Origin: Kitasatospora sp. NBC_01287
GTDB lineage: Bacteria; Actinomycetota; Actinomycetes; Streptomycetales; Streptomycetaceae
NCBI RefSeq assembly: GCF_026340565.1
Contig: NZ_JAPEPB010000001.1
Location: 8,451,067 to 8,515,066, forward strand
Reading direction: 5' to 3'
DNA length: 64,000 bases
Positions 1 to 7,537 of this stretch are shown piece by piece. The notes under the pieces were generated by a model that was not told the origin of the DNA, did not search any database, and saw only the letters and a list, made by a program, of their open reading frames with translations. Position 1 is the first letter of the stretch, and each line of letters opens with the position of its first letter. A program made the position numbers and the translations under genes.

Positions 1-133
1 GGCCGCGTTCGATCTGGCCGAGGTAGTCCGGGGTGATCCCGACGAGGCCGGCGATGACGTCCTGGCGGCGGCCGCCGCGGGTTTGCCGGTAGTGCCGGAT
101 GCGGTCACCGATGGGGAGATCTGGGGCGACCAT
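1..133 (-). CDS. XRE-family HTH transcriptional regulator, N-terminal fragment
   Basis: Reading leftwards from an ATG at 131-133, the frame stays open to the window edge for 44 residues. The visible part holds the start of a Cro/C1-type helix-turn-helix: an arginine-rich first helix (GDRIRHYRQTRGGRRQDV), then the glycine-containing turn and recognition helix ending in YLGQIERG. This is the usual N-terminus of the large Streptomyces XRE regulators. The rest is outside the window, so the effector part and length are unknown. It diverges from the HAD gene at 235 and may be a host gene rather than part of the element. Confidence 0.75.
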   Translation of the reverse strand, partial: MVAPDLPIGDRIRHYRQTRGGRRQDVIAGLVGITPDYLGQIERG

Positions 134-234
134 CGCGGCTCCTGTCGTGGTGGTGGGTTCTCTAGGGTAGGGGCGGCCGGGGGTGGTTCGTGGCAGGCTG
201 TTGAACTCGGGCCGGGCTGACTTGGGGAGCGGGT

Positions 235-909
235 ATGGTGCTGGTGCTTTGGGATGTTGACCACACGCTGATCGCGACGCGCGGGGTTGGACGCGACGCG
301 TTCGCGGGTGCGTTCGAGCGGGCGACTGGGCGGCCGTTGGTGCATCAGGCGGAGATCACGGGCCGCAGCGAGTTGGTCATTTTCCGGGAGACGCTGGCGC
401 TGCATGGCCTGCCTCGGGATCTGGTCGATTTCCCGACGTACACGGCGCTGCTCGCGGATGAGTACGGGCGGCGGGCGGCGGATTTGCGGGAGCGCGGGCA
501 TGCGCTGCCGGGGGCCGCGGCCGCGCTGGATGCGCTCGCGGCGGTGCCGGGGGTGGTGCAGACGGTGGGGACGGGGAATGTGCGGCCGGTTGCGGAGGTC
601 AAGCTGGCTACGTTCGGCCTGGATCGGCACATTGACTTCGAGGTGGGCGGGTATGGGGAGGACGCGGAGGTGCGGGCGGACATGATCCGGGTCGTGCTCA
701 GGCGGGGTGGCGTGAAGCCGTTCGAGGCGATCATTTTCGGGGACACGGTCGCGGACGTTGAGGCCGGCTGGGAGACGGGCGTGGGCGTCGTGGGGGTGGC
801 CACCGGGCGGACGAGTGCGGAGGAGCTGGCGGCGGCCGGTGCCGACGTGGTGCTGCCCAGCCTGGAGGACACGGCGCGGGTCGTGGAGCTGGTCCAGGCG
901 CGAGGCTGA
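235..909 (+). CDS. HAD-superfamily hydrolase (phosphoglycolate phosphatase-like)
   Basis: The 224-residue protein begins with the HAD motif I, DVDHTL at residues 7-12, where the first aspartate is the nucleophile and the second the general acid. Motif II is in the TVGTGN segment (about 115-120), and motif IV is IFGDTVADVEAG near residue 170, supplying the magnesium-binding aspartates. The helical cap lies between motif I and II, as in subfamily IA phosphatases. The substrate cannot be read from sequence. A GGGAG ribosome binding site lies just before the ATG. A strong hairpin follows the stop, so the gene is its own transcription unit. It looks like a host housekeeping gene flanking the element. 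Confidence 0.9.
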   Translation: MVLVLWDVDHTLIATRGVGRDAFAGAFERATGRPLVHQAEITGRSELVIFRETLALHGLPRDLVDFPTYTALLADEYGRRAADLRERGHALPGAAAALDALAAVPGVVQTVGTGNVRPVAEVKLATFGLDRHIDFEVGGYGEDAEVRADMIRVVLRRGGVKPFEAIIFGDTVADVEAGWETGVGVVGVATGRTSAEELAAAGADVVLPSLEDTARVVELVQARG

Positions 910-925
910 CCCCGGGCATGCAGAA

Positions 926-955
926 GCGCCCCGCCTCCTTCGGGAGGCGGGGCGC
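926..955 (+). terminator. Rho-independent-type terminator after the HAD gene
   Basis: A perfect 13-bp stem (926-938 with 943-955) closes on a UUCG tetraloop 16 bases after the HAD stop codon. There is no U-tract, which is common for actinobacterial terminators. Confidence 0.85.
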
Positions 956-1027
956 ACAACCCGCGAGCGCGGGGCCAACGTGCAGGTGAGACGGAGCTAT
1001 GGGCCATCCCCGCAGATGCGGGGCCAA

Positions 1028-1176
1028 GCCGACCCCCGCTTGCGCGGGGCGTACGCACTGAACCTCTCCAACCGGTCAGCTAGAGGAGGCTCACCCCCGC
1101 TCGCGCGGGGAGGGCGTCATGCCGAATGAGATTCTTACACCCCACGCGGCTCACCCCCGGCTTCCCGGGGACGGCT
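1028..1176. CRISPR. Degenerate type I-E-like CRISPR remnant (three repeats)
   Basis: Three related hairpin-forming units of about 28 bases begin near 1028, 1088 and 1148. Each has a core of CCCCCG, a short GC loop and CGGGG. The cores are spaced 61 and 60 bases, the period of a 28-29 base repeat plus a 32-33 base spacer. The core resembles Streptomyces type I-E repeats. Two further irregular hairpins at about 957-977 and 1001-1025 are out of register. The repeats differ at several positions and no cas gene is in the window, so this reads as the decayed trailer end of an array rather than a working one. The two spacers (about 1055-1087 and 1117-1147) are unique within the window. Confidence 0.45.
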
Positions 1177-1186
1177 TCACCGTAGC

Positions 1187-1213
1187 ACCGGCCACCGTCA
1201 GTCGGTGGCCGGT
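1187..1213. terminator. Hairpin terminator ending the leftward operon
   Basis: A perfect 11-bp stem (1187-1197 with 1203-1213) with a 5-base loop overlaps the last codons of the leftward gene that stops at 1198. It marks the left end of the minus-strand block. Confidence 0.75.
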
Positions 1214-1689
1214 TCACCCGAAAGGCGGAGTTCTGCCGCGACCCGCAGCCACTCCGCACGCGATGTGCTACCGCGCGCAGTGTCCACACGCTCGCGCAGG
1301 TCGTCCGGGAATTTGATGCTGAACGCCTTGCCGACCTCGGGCCGGCCGCCGAGGTTCGGGCCGGCCTCCTCGTCCGGCTCCCCGAAGTACTTCAGGAGTG
1401 CCTCTTCGGCTTCCTCGCTGTCTGCGGTCATCAGCCAGTGACGCGCCTCGTCGTCGGCCAGGAATTCCCATGTCTCGGGCCCGTTGAACTCGGAGCGGGC
1501 GTCGGTGTGCTGGACCCATCGGCCCTGCTTGGTGCGGATCAGCTCGCTGTAGCCGATCTGCAGGCCGGACTTGACGCCGCGGTGGTTGTTGCCGTCCCAC
1601 CGCTTGCCCTCAGGAATCTCGGCGGTGGTGACGTTGGGGTTGAACCAGCCGAGGCTGCCGTCGGGCTGCTGGACGGTGATTCGGGCCAT
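1198..1689 (-). CDS. Ribbon-helix-helix DNA-binding protein candidate
   Basis: The gene encodes 163 residues, starting at an ATG whose product begins MARITVQQPDG. The N-terminal two thirds has no recognised domain, but it contains many aromatic residues (about residues 45-80) and an acidic segment (78-110). The C-terminal part, from about residue 112, has GGRPEVGKAFSIKFPDD followed by two helices. That is the pattern of a MetJ/Arc ribbon-helix-helix domain: a short strand, then LRERV and SRAEWLRVAAE helices. It probably forms a cotranscribed pair with the HTH gene 20 bases upstream, both served by the promoter at 2281-2309. The target and role are unknown; it could be a repressor or an accessory partition factor. 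Confidence 0.75.
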   Translation of the reverse strand: MARITVQQPDGSLGWFNPNVTTAEIPEGKRWDGNNHRGVKSGLQIGYSELIRTKQGRWVQHTDARSEFNGPETWEFLADDEARHWLMTADSEEAEEALLKYFGEPDEEAGPNLGGRPEVGKAFSIKFPDDLRERVDTARGSTSRAEWLRVAAELRLSGEPATD

Positions 1690-1709
1690 GGTGGCGCTCC
1701 GTTCCGGGG

Positions 1710-2246
1710 TCAGTTCGTTGCGGCGGCGCGGATGCCGGCCACGACGAGGGCGAACAGGTTGATGGTGTCGCGGTCGCCGTTGAGGTAGCGGATGGAGAGC
1801 TCGGTGGACCCGTTCTCGTAGGCGTAGAACTTGCCGTCGGCGACGTCGAACCAGACCTTGTCGATGCTGGCCAGGATGGCGCCGATGCGGCCGTTGGCGA
1901 TGCCGCGGCCGCCGAGGCTGGCGCCGTTCACGCCGCCGCTCTGGTAGCGGCTGATGTCGAGCCCGGCGAACTGGGCCCAGTCGTTGAAGTAGATGCGGTC
2001 CTTGCCGTTCTTCTGCCAGCGGCTGCCGCCGATGGCGACGAGGCGCTCGGGGGTGAGGGTCACGGGCTTGGCCTTCCGGGTGCGGCGGATGCTGAGGGCG
2101 ATCCGGTGGGTGAGGGAGGCGGTTTCGATGGCCCAGCGGCGGCCGACCTTGGCGGCGGTGACGGCTCCGTAGCGGCACCAGTGGCGGATGGTGGCGATGG
2201 TGACGCCGGCCTGGTGGGCTGCTTCGGTGGTGGTGATGGTGGCCAT
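1710..2246 (-). CDS. HTH (MerR/excisionase-type) DNA-binding protein
   Basis: The 178-residue protein starts at an ATG preceded by a strong GAGGAGGGGA site. Residues 2-40 form a winged HTH of the MerR/excisionase class, with TTTEAAHQAGVTIATIRHW as helix-turn-helix and GRRWAI as wing. The remaining part is a mixed domain with a GGSRWQKNGKDRIYF segment and no recognised family. It lies downstream of a clear sigma-70-like promoter, flanked by two 13-base direct repeats that it may bind itself. A role in regulation of the lysogenic state, or a phage-specific transcription factor, is an inference from position. Confidence 0.8.
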   Translation of the reverse strand: MATITTTEAAHQAGVTIATIRHWCRYGAVTAAKVGRRWAIETASLTHRIALSIRRTRKAKPVTLTPERLVAIGGSRWQKNGKDRIYFNDWAQFAGLDISRYQSGGVNGASLGGRGIANGRIGAILASIDKVWFDVADGKFYAYENGSTELSIRYLNGDRDTINLFALVVAGIRAAATN

Positions 2247-2265
2247 CGTGTCCCCTCCTCTGACG

Positions 2266-2315
2266 TTTCCGATACCGAAAACTATAGCCGCCCTGCCCGA
2301 GGTTTTCAATACCGA
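2266..2315 (-). promoter_or_regulatory. Leftward sigma-70-like promoter with paired operator repeats
   Basis: Read leftwards, TTGAAA (2309-2304) and TATAGT (2286-2281) are separated by exactly 17 bases. Two copies of a 13-base motif, TCGGTATTGAAAA and TCGGTATCGGAAA, lie at 2315-2303 (over the -35) and 2278-2266 (just after the -10). The position of the repeats suggests repression or autoregulation of the HTH/RHH pair. Confidence 0.7.
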
Positions 2316-2338
2316 CAACCCAGCTGGACGCACAGAAG

Positions 2339-2372
2339 CGCCCCCGCCCGGCCCGAAGGCCAGGCGGGGGCG
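2339..2372. terminator. Terminator hairpin of the lysis operon
   Basis: A 10-bp GC-only stem (2339-2348 with 2363-2372) is extended by four more pairs around a CGAA loop after one C-A mismatch. It lies 6 bases past the stop of the small membrane protein gene, and ends the long late transcript before the promoter of the regulatory pair. Confidence 0.8.
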
Positions 2373-2378
2373 TGGCTA

Positions 2379-2741
2379 CTACTGGTGGGGTTCCTTCATC
2401 GGGTCGCGAATCGGCTCGACCTTGCCGCGGCGCCCGTCGGCGACCATGCGGGCCCGCTGGTGCATCAGCACGGCGAGGACCATCAGGACGACGACCCGGA
2501 CAACCCGCAGCACAGTCGAGACCGGACCCGATGGCCACAGGGTCGCGGCGACGGTGTAGGCGCCGAGCAGCCCGATCGACACCGTGACCGTCATCATGTG
2601 CCGGCCGACCCTGCTGCTCCTCCACGGTGCCCGCCGGTACACGGCCACCGTGCGCGTGCACGCGATGGCGATTAAAGCCGACGCCGAGACGTTCGCGAGC
2701 TGCGACCAATCAAGGCGTGACAGATCCGCTAGCGCCAGCAT
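2379..2741 (-). CDS. Small membrane protein, holin candidate
   Basis: The 120-residue protein has three hydrophobic segments: about residues 13-29, 50-68 and 78-93. Basic loops (RRAPWRSSR, HQRARMVADGRRGK) flank them and the tail is short and charged. Size, topology and position as the last gene of the lysis module fit a phage holin. There is no family-specific motif, so this is inference. Its ATG overlaps the stop codon of the preceding gene, indicating translational coupling. Another membrane protein with a single segment lies two genes upstream (2946-3338) and is the alternative holin. Confidence 0.75.
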   Translation of the reverse strand: MLALADLSRLDWSQLANVSASALIAIACTRTVAVYRRAPWRSSRVGRHMMTVTVSIGLLGAYTVAATLWPSGPVSTVLRVVRVVVLMVLAVLMHQRARMVADGRRGKVEPIRDPMKEPHQ

Positions 2742-2986
2742 CAGCGGCCTCCTTCCAACGCCCCCCGGATTGCGTCTGCGAAATGGTTGCGCTCGCGGAG
2801 CACCCGGAGGACACCCGCGACCTCCCCGACTTCGCTTGCCTGCCCTTCGCAGGCGATTCGCCCCGCCTCAGCCCGACGCAGGGCCGCCTCCGCATCCCTC
2901 TGACCCTGCGTCGTGCGCGGCACCATCCGCACCAGCGACACCGGGTCAGGGCGGCGACGCCACAGCCTGCGGATCCACTGCGGCAC
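2741..2986 (-). CDS. Small helical protein of the lysis module
   Basis: The 81-residue protein has a basic N-terminus (MPQWIRRLWRRRPD) and then a long charged, alanine-rich helix from about residue 28 (RDAEAALRRAEAGRIACEG). No membrane segment is visible. Such small helical proteins are common beside actinophage holins, but the function is unknown. It overlaps the upstream gene by 41 bases, and the downstream holin candidate by the stop/start. Confidence 0.6.
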   Translation of the reverse strand: MPQWIRRLWRRRPDPVSLVRMVPRTTQGQRDAEAALRRAEAGRIACEGQASEVGEVAGVLRVLRERNHFADAIRGALEGGR

Positions 2987-3338
2987 CGGCGGTCACCTCC
3001 CGAGTAGGGCGAGGCAGCGACGTCAGGACGTGCGCCGCGGTGCGGGACAGCTCCAGCAGCTCGCCAGTCTGAGACTGCGACAGATGCCGGCCGGCCTCAC
3101 TGGTCTCGTACGCGGCCCGCCAGGTGTCCCGCTCCGCCATCAGCTCTTTTATCCTCGCGTCCCGGTCGGCGATCCGCGCGTCCCGGTCCGCCCTGAAGTC
3201 CCTCACGGTGGAGCGCGGCACGAGCGCGCCGCGCAGTACCAGCACAACGAACAGCGCAACCAGGCCGGCCGCGCCGCCCGGCCACAGGGATACAGCCATC
3301 ACATCCGGAGCCCCCTCCGCAGCCAGAGCCCAGATCAC
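2946..3338 (-). CDS. Single-span membrane protein with coiled coil (lysis module)
   Basis: The protein has up to 130 residues. One hydrophobic segment (about 22-40, LWPGGAAGLVALFVVLVL) is followed by a charged coiled-coil stretch with a DARIADRDARI repeat at about 52-64, and a proline/alanine-rich end. The topology fits a holin-like or Rz-like accessory protein that places a helical domain on one side of the membrane. The start could be the GTG at 3338 or an ATG at 3299 behind a GGAGGGGG site; the latter would remove 13 residues and keep the membrane segment. Confidence 0.65.
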   Translation of the reverse strand: MIWALAAEGAPDVMAVSLWPGGAAGLVALFVVLVLRGALVPRSTVRDFRADRDARIADRDARIKELMAERDTWRAAYETSEAGRHLSQSQTGELLELSRTAAHVLTSLPRPTREVTAGAAVDPQAVASPP

Positions 3339-3381
3339 AACCCCCAGCGGGTAGACAAGTGAGCGGTCACGAGCGGGCGGC

Positions 3382-4203
3382 TCACGTCACCGGATCCGCC
3401 CAGGCCGCCGCCCACGTGGCCGGGCCGACCACGCCGTCCACGGTGAGCCGCTTCTCCTGCTGGAACTGCCGGCACACCGCGGCGGACGCCGAGCCGTACC
3501 AGCCGTCCACGGTCAGCGACCAGCCGCGGTCAGCCATCTGCTGCTGCCAGGTCCGTACGTTCCCGTCGTGCAGCATCGGGGACTGCAGCCGCAGGTACTC
3601 GCCCGGCCACGCCGGGGCCGGAGCGAACGACCGGGCCCAAGCGCTCAGCGCCGCGGTGCTGCCCAGGTGGCAGTAGTCGTGGTCGACACCCGAGCTGGAG
3701 TACTGGTGGAACAGCCAGCTCGCGCTGATGCCCGGCTGCCCGGCGGGAAGACCCGAGGTGGCGATCCACAGGAAGTCCTGGAAGTACCCCGTGGTGTCGA
3801 CGTGCTGCCAGTACTCCGTGTTGCAGTACAGGCCGACAGGGCTGTGCGGGGCAGCGCCCTTCAGGTGCCGGAGGAACGCCTCCTTGTAGGCGAGCTGCGT
3901 GGCGTGCGACACCGCGGTGTTCGCCGCGTCGTAGCCCTCCCAGTCCAGACACACCAGCTCGCCCACCTGCGGCTGCGCGAGCGAGAGGAAGTGATCGGCC
4001 TCCTGCTGCGGCGAGTTGGCCATGTCCGGGTAGTGGTAGTACCCCACCACCAGGCCGGCGGCGCGGGCGTGGTCCCGCTGCGCCGTCCACTCCGGGTTGG
4101 TGTAGGTCAGGCCCTGGCTCACCTTGATAAACGCGAAGCTCAAGCCGGTCGTATCCGGTGTCGCCGACTGGTAACTCGCCCAGTCCTGCCCGTAGATGCC
4201 CAT
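3382..4203 (-). CDS. Endolysin: GH25 muramidase with peptidoglycan-binding domain
   Basis: The 273-residue protein starts at MGIYGQDWASYQ after an AAGGAG site. Residues 1-195 are a glycosyl hydrolase family 25 lysozyme that cuts the glycan strand between N-acetylmuramic acid and N-acetylglucosamine. D7 (QDWASYQ) and the D87-W-E89 motif (CLDWEGYD) supply the acidic catalytic residues. FAFIKVSQG and VGYYHYP are typical family segments. Residues about 209-270 form a peptidoglycan-binding domain 1 (VDGWYGSASAAVCRQFQ, VDGVVGPATW). No signal peptide is seen, so release depends on a holin. It is immediately downstream of the phospholipase D-like gene. Confidence 0.95.
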   Translation of the reverse strand: MGIYGQDWASYQSATPDTTGLSFAFIKVSQGLTYTNPEWTAQRDHARAAGLVVGYYHYPDMANSPQQEADHFLSLAQPQVGELVCLDWEGYDAANTAVSHATQLAYKEAFLRHLKGAAPHSPVGLYCNTEYWQHVDTTGYFQDFLWIATSGLPAGQPGISASWLFHQYSSSGVDHDYCHLGSTAALSAWARSFAPAPAWPGEYLRLQSPMLHDGNVRTWQQQMADRGWSLTVDGWYGSASAAVCRQFQQEKRLTVDGVVGPATWAAAWADPVT

Positions 4204-4204
4204 G

Positions 4205-4774
4205 TCAGTGCTCCTTGTCGGTCTTCGCGGCGATCGTTGACGGGCGGGCCGCCCGAGCGGCGGCCAGCATGTGTGCATGGATCGCGTCTACCCGGGCCCG
4301 CGCACGCGTCGCGACCTTCTCGTTCCTGATCACGACCAAGTGGTTGTCCTGCAGCGTCTCGCCGGACGTCGACCAATTCGTTGAGCCGGTGACGACATCC
4401 TGACCGTCGACGATCAGCAGCTTGAGGTGCTGAATGGCGCCCTTCTCGGACCGGCCGACCGCGACACTGCTCGCCGGGTATGACTCGCGTGCCAGTAGGA
4501 CGCGTTCGTGGACGCCGCCTGCCTGACTTGAGTCGAGCGTCAACTGGACGAAGACCTTCTCGTCGGCGAGCTTCTCGTGAAGAGCATCGGCGAGCTCGTC
4601 GTCGTCAAAGCCGTACTGGGCGAGAATCAGGCTCGTATCGGCCGACTTGATCAGGTCGAGGAGGACTCCGTGGACATCGTCAACCGGGGAGTAGAAGTCG
4701 CGCAGGCCTGGCTTGTAGCCGGGGAAGCCGCCGACCCGGTGGCCATCGAGCGCGCTCAGATCGGGGAGGGCCAT
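4205..4774 (-). CDS. Phospholipase D-like protein (single HKD motif)
   Basis: The 189-residue protein carries one complete HKD motif: H116-L-K118, D123 and G130-S-T-N133, with spacing H-x-K-x4-D-x6-GSxN. The size and single motif match bacterial Nuc/BfiI-type members, which act as dimers and are nucleases or phosphodiesterases. Residues 45-80 form the alternating strand-helix pattern of the fold. There is no signal peptide. It sits between the peptidase-like gene and the endolysin with one- or two-base junctions, so it is expressed with the lysis genes. Hydrolysis of membrane phospholipid at lysis or degradation of DNA are both possible. The start (MALPDLSALDG) overlaps the upstream stop. Confidence 0.85.
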   Translation of the reverse strand: MALPDLSALDGHRVGGFPGYKPGLRDFYSPVDDVHGVLLDLIKSADTSLILAQYGFDDDELADALHEKLADEKVFVQLTLDSSQAGGVHERVLLARESYPASSVAVGRSEKGAIQHLKLLIVDGQDVVTGSTNWSTSGETLQDNHLVVIRNEKVATRARARVDAIHAHMLAAARAARPSTIAAKTDKEH

Positions 4775-5652
4775 CACAGGCCCTTCGCGGTGAGCCAGGT
4801 GTGCACCGCGGCGGCGAGCGTGGCGTCCACGGAGGCAGGGGCCGGCGTGGGTGCCGGGGTGGGGCTCGGGGTCGGCTGCGGGGTGGGGATCGGGTTGGGC
4901 TTGCCGGTCAGCGCCGCGAAGTCCTGGCCGAGCTGGTACAGGTTGATGCCCTGCGGGTCCAAGCCCTTCGCCGACAGCCAGTCCTGGGTGATGACGACCC
5001 ACGCCTCGTCCACGTACGTGGACCAGAACGCCGCGGTCAACTTCTGTACCGCACCCCAGGTGACGCAGGTCAGGGTCCCGTCGGCGGCGTAGGCCCCGAC
5101 CGGGACGCTGTGGCCGCCCTCGATCTTCGAGCCCTTGACGACGTCCCAGGGCTGCCCGGCGTTGAACTGGGTCATGGCGCTGGCTGGGAAGTTGAAGCCG
5201 ACGTCAACGGATCCGAACAGGTCGATCGCAGCCCGGATCTCGGCGGGGTTGCCGACGTCAACGGACGCGTACGCCAGGATCTTGTGGCCCGCGATGCCGG
5301 TCTTCTGCCAGTAGGCGAGGACGTCCTGGATCACCGCGCCCTGATCGGTGGAGGGGTCAGCGGGGTTGTAGCCGCTGACCTTCTCGTAGGTGGTGAGGAT
5401 GTCCTGGTCGGCGACGGTGACGGTGGTGCCCTGGCCGTAGGTGGTCTCGGCCTGGATCATGTGGCCGACCGCGGCACAGGTGCAGTCCCCGATCTGGTCG
5501 TTCAGGTACATGGGCCAGCTGGTGACGCGGGACTGCCAGTCGGCTGTGGTCGGTGCCGGCGGCACTGTGCCCGCGGTCAGGTAGTCGCGAAGCCGAAGTT
5601 GCGGTCGGGCAGGCTGGGCGGGGAGCCGGCCGCCACGGAATGTGAGGGTCAT
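4774..5652 (-). CDS. Papain-like (C1 fold) cysteine peptidase-like phage protein
   Basis: The 292-residue protein starts behind a GGAGG site. A cysteine motif is present (QIGDCTCAAVGH, C57 and C59), then a histidine segment (EGGHSVPVGAY, H181) and a tryptophan (VTWGAV, about 199). This order, Cys, His, polar/Trp, fits the papain-like peptidase fold seen in several actinophage proteins. After about residue 245 comes a proline/threonine linker with PTPQP-type repeats and a short C-terminal helix that ends in HTWLTAKGL. It could be a virion-borne peptidase or a lysis helper that cuts peptide cross-links; no substrate can be read. It is the first gene after the terminator at 5674-5699. Confidence 0.7.
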   Translation of the reverse strand: MTLTFRGGRLPAQPARPQLRLRDYLTAGTVPPAPTTADWQSRVTSWPMYLNDQIGDCTCAAVGHMIQAETTYGQGTTVTVADQDILTTYEKVSGYNPADPSTDQGAVIQDVLAYWQKTGIAGHKILAYASVDVGNPAEIRAAIDLFGSVDVGFNFPASAMTQFNAGQPWDVVKGSKIEGGHSVPVGAYAADGTLTCVTWGAVQKLTAAFWSTYVDEAWVVITQDWLSAKGLDPQGINLYQLGQDFAALTGKPNPIPTPQPTPSPTPAPTPAPASVDATLAAAVHTWLTAKGL

Positions 5653-5673
5653 GCGATTGCCTCCGGGCATGCG

Positions 5674-5699
5674 AAAGCCCCGCGCGGTGGCGGGGCTTT
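5674..5699. terminator. Terminator hairpin between tailspike and lysis genes
   Basis: A perfect 10-bp stem (5674-5683 with 5690-5699), 6-base loop. In the leftward transcript the stem ends in CUUU and runs into CGCAUGCCC. The same tail follows the hairpins at 17246-17264 and, nearly identically, 22534-22566. Confidence 0.75.
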
Positions 5700-5721
5700 G
5701 AGGGAGTCGGTGAGGTGGTTG

Positions 5722-7515
5722 TTAGGCGGGCTCGACCAGGAGCCACGCCACGACGCTCGTGTCACTGGCAGACGTCGACTTGATCGTGAACGAGGTGGAG
5801 GCCGTACGGGCGTTGACGTACGGGGCGCCCACCGTGCCGCCAGGGGACTGGATCGTCAATTGGATCCGGGTGTTGGCCGTCACGCTCGTGTTGGAGACCG
5901 TCACGGTCCCAGCAGCCAGGGTCGCTGTGCCGGAGCGGGCGTTGCTGCCCTCCGCGATTGCCAGTCCTGCGCCTGCCGAACCGCAGATGAGAGCCTTCGC
6001 GCTGCTCGACCACGAGGTCCAGGTCCCGTTGGACTGACCAGCACCCACCACGAAATACGAGTCGGTCTGCAGTTGGGCGCTGCTGGACCGGTACAGGTCG
6101 ACGTCCTGGCCGGCGTTCCCAGGGCCCCACTGGAGTTTGCCGTCCGAGCCGACCGTGAACCGCTGCTGCGTGTCCCCGGTGACCTGGGCCTGCAGAAGCA
6201 CCGTCGAGGTCGCCGCCCCGACGGGCGACGCCGTCCCTGACCATGACCAGGTGCTGATGCCCGTTCCGGTCAGCATCGCGCCGCGCCGGGCAACTGTGTT
6301 GCCGCCGCCGTCGTACCAGCCCGCCGTGACAGCGGTGAGGATCCCGGAGGACACGGTGACGTAGGCGGAGCTGGTGACGGACACGCCGTACTGCGGGGTG
6401 GTGAGGCCACTGCCGTCGTCGTTCGCGCCGGTGACGGTCTGGAAATTGTCGACGATCACCTTGCGGGTGGTGCTGGCGACTGCGAGGCCGGCGTATCCGG
6501 CGGAGGTGCTGGCGCTGCCGTCGCGGGTGGCGCGGCAGCCGACCATGGTGATCAGTCCAGTGTTGGTGGACGCGGTGACGGACCAGCCGTTGTGCGCGTT
6601 GCGGTCTGTCGAGCAGCTGATGTAGCTCTGGATGCCGTTGCCGCCGGCGAGTTGAAAGCCGTCGCTGCCGGACCACTCGGCGCGGCACCCGACGAACGTG
6701 GTGCTGTCGGCTCCGGAGATGTACCAGCCGGGCCCGGTACAGCCCAGAACGTACACATCGTTCAGGAAACTGTCGGTGGAGTTGTTGAGGACCACGCCGT
6801 AGCTCGCCGCCCACAGGACGGACACCCGGTCGAAGTGCAGGCAGTACGGGGCCTGCGGCCCCGACGAAACACCCATGTTGTAGGTGGTGTTGATGCCGAC
6901 CCCGGTCGCACTGCGGACCTGCACTTCGCGCAGAACCAGATGCTGGATCTGCCCGGTGGCGCGAATACCGTCGACCGCGGTCGCCCCAGGGACCGCGGAG
7001 CCATCGATCGTCAGGTTGCGGATGGTGATCTCGCTGGCCAGCGTCGCGTAGCTGCCGAGCTGCTGGTCCAGGACCTGAATGGCCGCCACACCGCTGAACG
7101 TGGCGAGCGGCTTGATGCAGGACGGCGCGACCCAGGCCGTGGACTGGGCCTCGCCCCCGCCGTGACTGCCCTCCAGGGTGGTTCCCGGCAGGACCTTGAT
7201 CGGTGCGCTGGTGCGGTAGATGCCCTTGGGCAGGTAGACGACGCCCCCCACCGGGCATGTGTTCAGCGCGCTCTGGATGGCCGCGGTGTCGTCGGTGGCA
7301 CCATCCCCCAGGGCCCCGTATGCCTTGACGTTCAGGTAGTCCAGGCCGGACACAGCCCCCGGCGTCTGCCAGGAGGCGTTGCCGGCGGAGTCGGAGGTGA
7401 GGACGCTGCCGTTGGCCGGGCTGGTCGTCACTTTCAACGCCGGGAGGTTGAGCGGGCCGGTCATCGTGTCACCGGCTTTCGAAACTTTGTCGGTGGCGCC
7501 GTACATGGAGACCAC
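5722..7515 (-). CDS. Tailspike with pectate-lyase-like beta-helix
   Basis: The protein has 597 residues. An N-terminal adapter (residues 1-50) is followed by LNVKAYGALGDGATDDTAAIQ (split around residues 61-81), the hallmark start of pectate_lyase_3/right-handed beta-helix tailspikes. Alternating short hydrophobic strands continue to about residue 420. The last 150 residues, rich in Ser/Thr/Gly/Val, look like a trimerisation or receptor-binding head. Such spikes bind and often cleave surface polysaccharide. It uses a GTG start behind GGGAGGA. It is the last tail gene before a terminator, as expected for the host-range determinant. Confidence 0.88.
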   Translation of the reverse strand: MVSMYGATDKVSKAGDTMTGPLNLPALKVTTSPANGSVLTSDSAGNASWQTPGAVSGLDYLNVKAYGALGDGATDDTAAIQSALNTCPVGGVVYLPKGIYRTSAPIKVLPGTTLEGSHGGGEAQSTAWVAPSCIKPLATFSGVAAIQVLDQQLGSYATLASEITIRNLTIDGSAVPGATAVDGIRATGQIQHLVLREVQVRSATGVGINTTYNMGVSSGPQAPYCLHFDRVSVLWAASYGVVLNNSTDSFLNDVYVLGCTGPGWYISGADSTTFVGCRAEWSGSDGFQLAGGNGIQSYISCSTDRNAHNGWSVTASTNTGLITMVGCRATRDGSASTSAGYAGLAVASTTRKVIVDNFQTVTGANDDGSGLTTPQYGVSVTSSAYVTVSSGILTAVTAGWYDGGGNTVARRGAMLTGTGISTWSWSGTASPVGAATSTVLLQAQVTGDTQQRFTVGSDGKLQWGPGNAGQDVDLYRSSSAQLQTDSYFVVGAGQSNGTWTSWSSSAKALICGSAGAGLAIAEGSNARSGTATLAAGTVTVSNTSVTANTRIQLTIQSPGGTVGAPYVNARTASTSFTIKSTSASDTSVVAWLLVEPA

Positions 7516-7537
7516 GTGGGTCCTCCCAGGTCGAGGG

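Noticed and set aside
957..1025. Two additional CRISPR repeats
   Set aside because: The hairpins here resemble the repeat core but are 26 and 48-49 bases from their neighbours, not about 61, so they are not counted in the array.
1690..2709. Upstream extension of the RHH gene to a 503-residue protein
   Set aside because: The extension runs through the HTH gene and its promoter in another frame and is histidine/arginine-rich; the ATG at 1689 gives a normal protein.
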